The notes under the pieces were generated by a model. It was not told where the DNA came from and made no database searches. It saw only the letters and a program-made list of their open reading frames with translations. The position numbers and the translations under genes were made by a program. A stretch of 64,000 bases of DNA, from NCBI RefSeq assembly GCF_009429125.1, contig NZ_CP045529.1, positions 2,418,001 to 2,482,000 on the forward strand, written 5' to 3'. The stretch is from Luteimicrobium xylanilyticum (GTDB lineage: Bacteria; Actinomycetota; Actinomycetes; Actinomycetales; Cellulomonadaceae). Of this stretch, positions 61,766-64,000 are shown piece after piece; position 1 is the first letter of the stretch; each line of letters opens with the position of its first letter.

Positions 61766-62952
61766 CAGGAGTGCTCGTGGTCCTCGTCGGGCTCGCGGTG
61801 CTGCTCGCTCGGCCCTGGTCGGGTGGTCCGACGACGGACGCGTCGCCGTCGGCGCCGTCGCTGCGCCCTCCGACGCCCCACGACGAGGTTCGCTCCGTCA
61901 GCGTCGACTTCGACGTCGTGACCGACCCACGCACCGACTGGGACGCCGTCGACCGCCACCTGGACCAGGCGGGGGCCAACGCCGTCAACCTCAACGCGGG
62001 CCGGGTCGAGTTCACCGCGTTCGACTGGTCGGCGCACCCCGACGCCGCGGCCGAACCGGGAACCGACCACCTGGCCGTCGCGTCCTCGCACCTCGTCCAC
62101 GCTCCGGACGGCACGCACCGTGCGATCAGCCTCATCGTCGACGCGTTCGTGCCTGCGTGGATCAAGGCCGACCCGTCGATCGCAGGAGTCGACCCGCAGG
62201 GCCGCCGGTCGACGCACATCGCCTCGGCGTCCGCGCTCTACGACGGTCCCGTCGGCGACCGGCTCGTCGCCTACGTGACCGCGCTCGGCCAGCGCTACGA
62301 CCCGAGCACGATCGAGCTCACCGAGCTCTTCTTCTCCAGCTACACGTACGGGCCCGACGACCTCGCCCTCTACCGCCGACTGACCGGTGCGACCGACTGG
62401 CCACGCGCCGCCGACGGCAGCATCGACACCACGGACCCGTCGATCAGCCGCTGGCGCAACACCGTCATGACGCACCTCCTGCAGCGGACGCGTGCCGCGC
62501 TCGACGCCGTGCGCGACGGTGCGGGCCGGCAGATCGGTCTCACGCTCGACGTCCGCGTCGACTGGGACGACCCGGCCGCCGGGAAGCCGTACAACGGCCA
62601 GGACTATCGAGCACTGCTCGCGGGGGTCCGCGACCTCAGGCTCCAGCTGTGGGCCTACGTCGGCCGGCCCGTCCGCCCAGCGGCGTCGGTGGCCGGCCTC
62701 ACCCGTTCGCTGGCGGACGCCGGTTACGACATGTCCCGGTTCATCGTCTCGGTGGGACTGTGGTCCGGTTCCTCGAGCGACAGCACGCAAGCCCCGATAG
62801 CCCCGGGCGTGCTGGACGTCGCGGTGCGCGGCGCGGCCACCAGCGGGGTCACCGACGTGAACGTCACTCCCTACGCGCTCATGACCGACGCGCACTGGGA
62901 CGTGCTGTCGTCCGTGTGGGGCGAGACGGCGTCGGCGAGCCCGGCCCCCTAG
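61762..62952 (+). CDS. Membrane-anchored TIM-barrel-like protein, possibly a polysaccharide hydrolase
   Basis: This 396-residue protein has a signal-anchor helix at residues 2-18 (VLVVLVGLAVLLARPW), a Ser/Pro linker, then an extracytoplasmic domain with regular beta/alpha alternation: DFDVVTDPRTDWDAVDRHLD, AFDWSAHPDAAAEPG, ISLIVDAFVPAWIKADP, IELTELFFSSYTYGPDDLAL. This pattern resembles the GH153-like/PgaB C-terminal barrel that cleaves PNAG, but I cannot name the family with certainty. GTG 61762 overlaps the synthase stop (GTGA), so it works with it. Acidic residues in IELTELFFS may be catalytic. The TAG stop shares three bases with the convergent kinase stop. Confidence 0.78.
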   Translation: MTGVLVVLVGLAVLLARPWSGGPTTDASPSAPSLRPPTPHDEVRSVSVDFDVVTDPRTDWDAVDRHLDQAGANAVNLNAGRVEFTAFDWSAHPDAAAEPGTDHLAVASSHLVHAPDGTHRAISLIVDAFVPAWIKADPSIAGVDPQGRRSTHIASASALYDGPVGDRLVAYVTALGQRYDPSTIELTELFFSSYTYGPDDLALYRRLTGATDWPRAADGSIDTTDPSISRWRNTVMTHLLQRTRAALDAVRDGAGRQIGLTLDVRVDWDDPAAGKPYNGQDYRALLAGVRDLRLQLWAYVGRPVRPAASVAGLTRSLADAGYDMSRFIVSVGLWSGSSSDSTQAPIAPGVLDVAVRGAATSGVTDVNVTPYALMTDAHWDVLSSVWGETASASPAP

Positions 62953-64000
62953 CTCGCCCTCCCGGGCGGCGTCCCGCGAGCTGGAGCGAGGGGACGCAGG
63001 TCCACCACGACGGTCGTTCCCGCTCCGGGGGTGCTGTCGATGTCGACGTAGCCGCCGTGCGCCTCCACGATCGTCGCCACGATGGGCAGCCCGAGCCCCA
63101 GCCCGCTGACGCGCTTGCGCTGCGCGCTCCGGGCACGGAAGAACCGCTCGGAGACGTGGCGCACCTCGTCGCGGGTCATGCCGGGGCCGTCGTCGGCGAC
63201 GCTCAGCCACGCGTCGTCGGGCCCGGGCGGGTCCGAGCCCTCGGGCGGAAGGACCGTGACGTCCGCACCGCGTCGCAGCGAGACCCGCACCTGCCCGCCT
63301 CGAGGCGTGAACTTGACGGCGTTCGCGAGGATGTTCTCCACGACCTGGCCCAGCCGCTCGGGATCGGACACGAACGGCATCCGCTCCGGGACGTCGACGG
63401 TGACGTCCACGCCGGCCGCGTCCGCCGTCGGCGCGAGGTTCGCGACCGAGCGACGCACGACCTCGGACGCGTCGGTCCGTTCCGCCGCGAGCTCGAAGGT
63501 CCCCGCCGCGACCTGGACTCCCAGCAGGAGATCGTTGACGAGCCGCAGCAGGCGGTGCGCGTTGCGGTCGACGACGTCGACGTACCCGAGCTGCTCGTCC
63601 GACAGACCGTCCGCGTCCAGGCGGAGCAGGTCGACGTAGCCGAGGATCGACGACAGCGGTGTACGCAGCTCGTGGCTGACCAGGCCGACGAACTCGTCCT
63701 GGAGCCGCTGGGCCCGGCGCTCCTCGGTCACGTCGGTACCGACGATCAGGTACCCGCCCTCGCCGTTGGCCACGTCGAGCGCGGGTCGCGGAGTGATGAC
63801 GAGCTCGACCTGTCGCGCCGTCCCGTCGGGGAGCGTGAAGGTCCATTCCCGGCGCTCGCTCTTCCCGTCGACGGCGACCCCCATGATGGCGCGCTCGCGC
63901 GACGTCGCGTCGTCGGGCAGCCCCAGCTCGCGGCGTCGTTCCCGCAGCTGGTCCGCGTCGAACAGGTCGACGACGTCCGCCTCCATGATCTCGGCGACCT
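62949..64000 (-). CDS. PAS-containing sensor histidine kinase, N-terminus cut by the window edge
   Basis: The visible 350 residues contain the second half of a PAS domain (REWTFTLPDGTARQVELV through YLIVGTDVTEERRAQ), a HisKA dimerisation helix with LVSHELRTPLSSILGYVDLL where His is the phospho-acceptor, and a complete HATPase_c domain (N box VVENILANAVKFT, G1 SVADDGPGM, and F/G2 boxes RFFRA and GLGLGLPIV). The frame continues past position 64000 with EIM and more PAS-like sequence. No response regulator is seen in the window. Its signal is unknown. Confidence 0.92.
   Translation of the reverse strand, partial: VAEIMEADVVDLFDADQLRERRRELGLPDDATSRERAIMGVAVDGKSERREWTFTLPDGTARQVELVITPRPALDVANGEGGYLIVGTDVTEERRAQRLQDEFVGLVSHELRTPLSSILGYVDLLRLDADGLSDEQLGYVDVVDRNAHRLLRLVNDLLLGVQVAAGTFELAAERTDASEVVRRSVANLAPTADAAGVDVTVDVPERMPFVSDPERLGQVVENILANAVKFTPRGGQVRVSLRRGADVTVLPPEGSDPPGPDDAWLSVADDGPGMTRDEVRHVSERFFRARSAQRKRVSGLGLGLPIVATIVEAHGGYVDIDSTPGAGTTVVVDLRPLAPARGTPPGRAS

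Overview
The window is a GC-rich, very gene-dense stretch of chromosome from an actinobacterium. The gene content and order point to Micrococcales, in the Cellulomonas, Oerskovia or Cellulosimicrobium neighbourhood. Supporting signs are G or C at most third codon positions, many GTG starts, long runs of genes joined by 4-base GTGA or ATGA overlaps, an actinobacterial type Zur and alpha2 glycyl-tRNA synthetase, and the conserved block hrcA-dnaJ-rsmE-HIT / phoH-ybeY-corC-era / leuA / recO-uppS / zur-glyS / dusB. The taxon is an inference; no rRNA or tRNA gene was found to confirm it.

Layout. 1-7431 is an alpha-glucan unit: malE, malF, malG and the start of a GH13 glucosidase on the minus strand, with a divergent LacI-family regulator and a GH13 alpha-glucosidase on the plus strand. 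A shared LacI-type operator sits between the two divergent promoters. A 70-base perfect palindrome separates this unit from dusB. 8731-12483 is a two-component system with an ABC-2 exporter; a SigE-family sigma factor and a large membrane-anchored partner diverge from it (12629-14628). A remnant of an FMN glutamate-synthase-like gene follows.

14964-30000 is mostly housekeeping on the minus strand: glyS (zur divergent), VOC and GNAT genes, uppS, recO, leuA with an apparent leader-peptide switch, an LRV-repeat membrane protein, a membrane-fused hydrolase, then era, corC-like, ybeY and phoH. 30144-34451 holds amt-glnB, a HIT protein, and a sodium:solute symporter with a small two-helix partner. 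34522-37555 is rsmE, dnaJ and hrcA with a CIRCE operator. An MFS transporter, DUF3097 and a proline-rich membrane protein lead to hemW and lepA.

45423-48873 is a three-gene transglutaminase / alpha-E / circularly permuted ATP-grasp operon. A lone PemK-like gene, rpsT, a PAP2 phosphatase, holA, comEC, comEA, degV and a HerA-like ATPase follow. The right end (57954-62952) carries a MATE exporter, an ATP-grasp protein, a PgaC-like processive glycosyltransferase and an overlapping secreted TIM-barrel-like protein, which together look like a small exopolysaccharide module. A PAS-containing histidine kinase runs off the right edge.

The most interesting points are the candidate leucine-sensing translational switch in front of leuA, the mirrored 21-base repeat array between the MFS and DUF3097 genes, the helically phased GATC array before the symporter, the Amt protein with Glu at the first twin-His position, and the right-end polysaccharide module.
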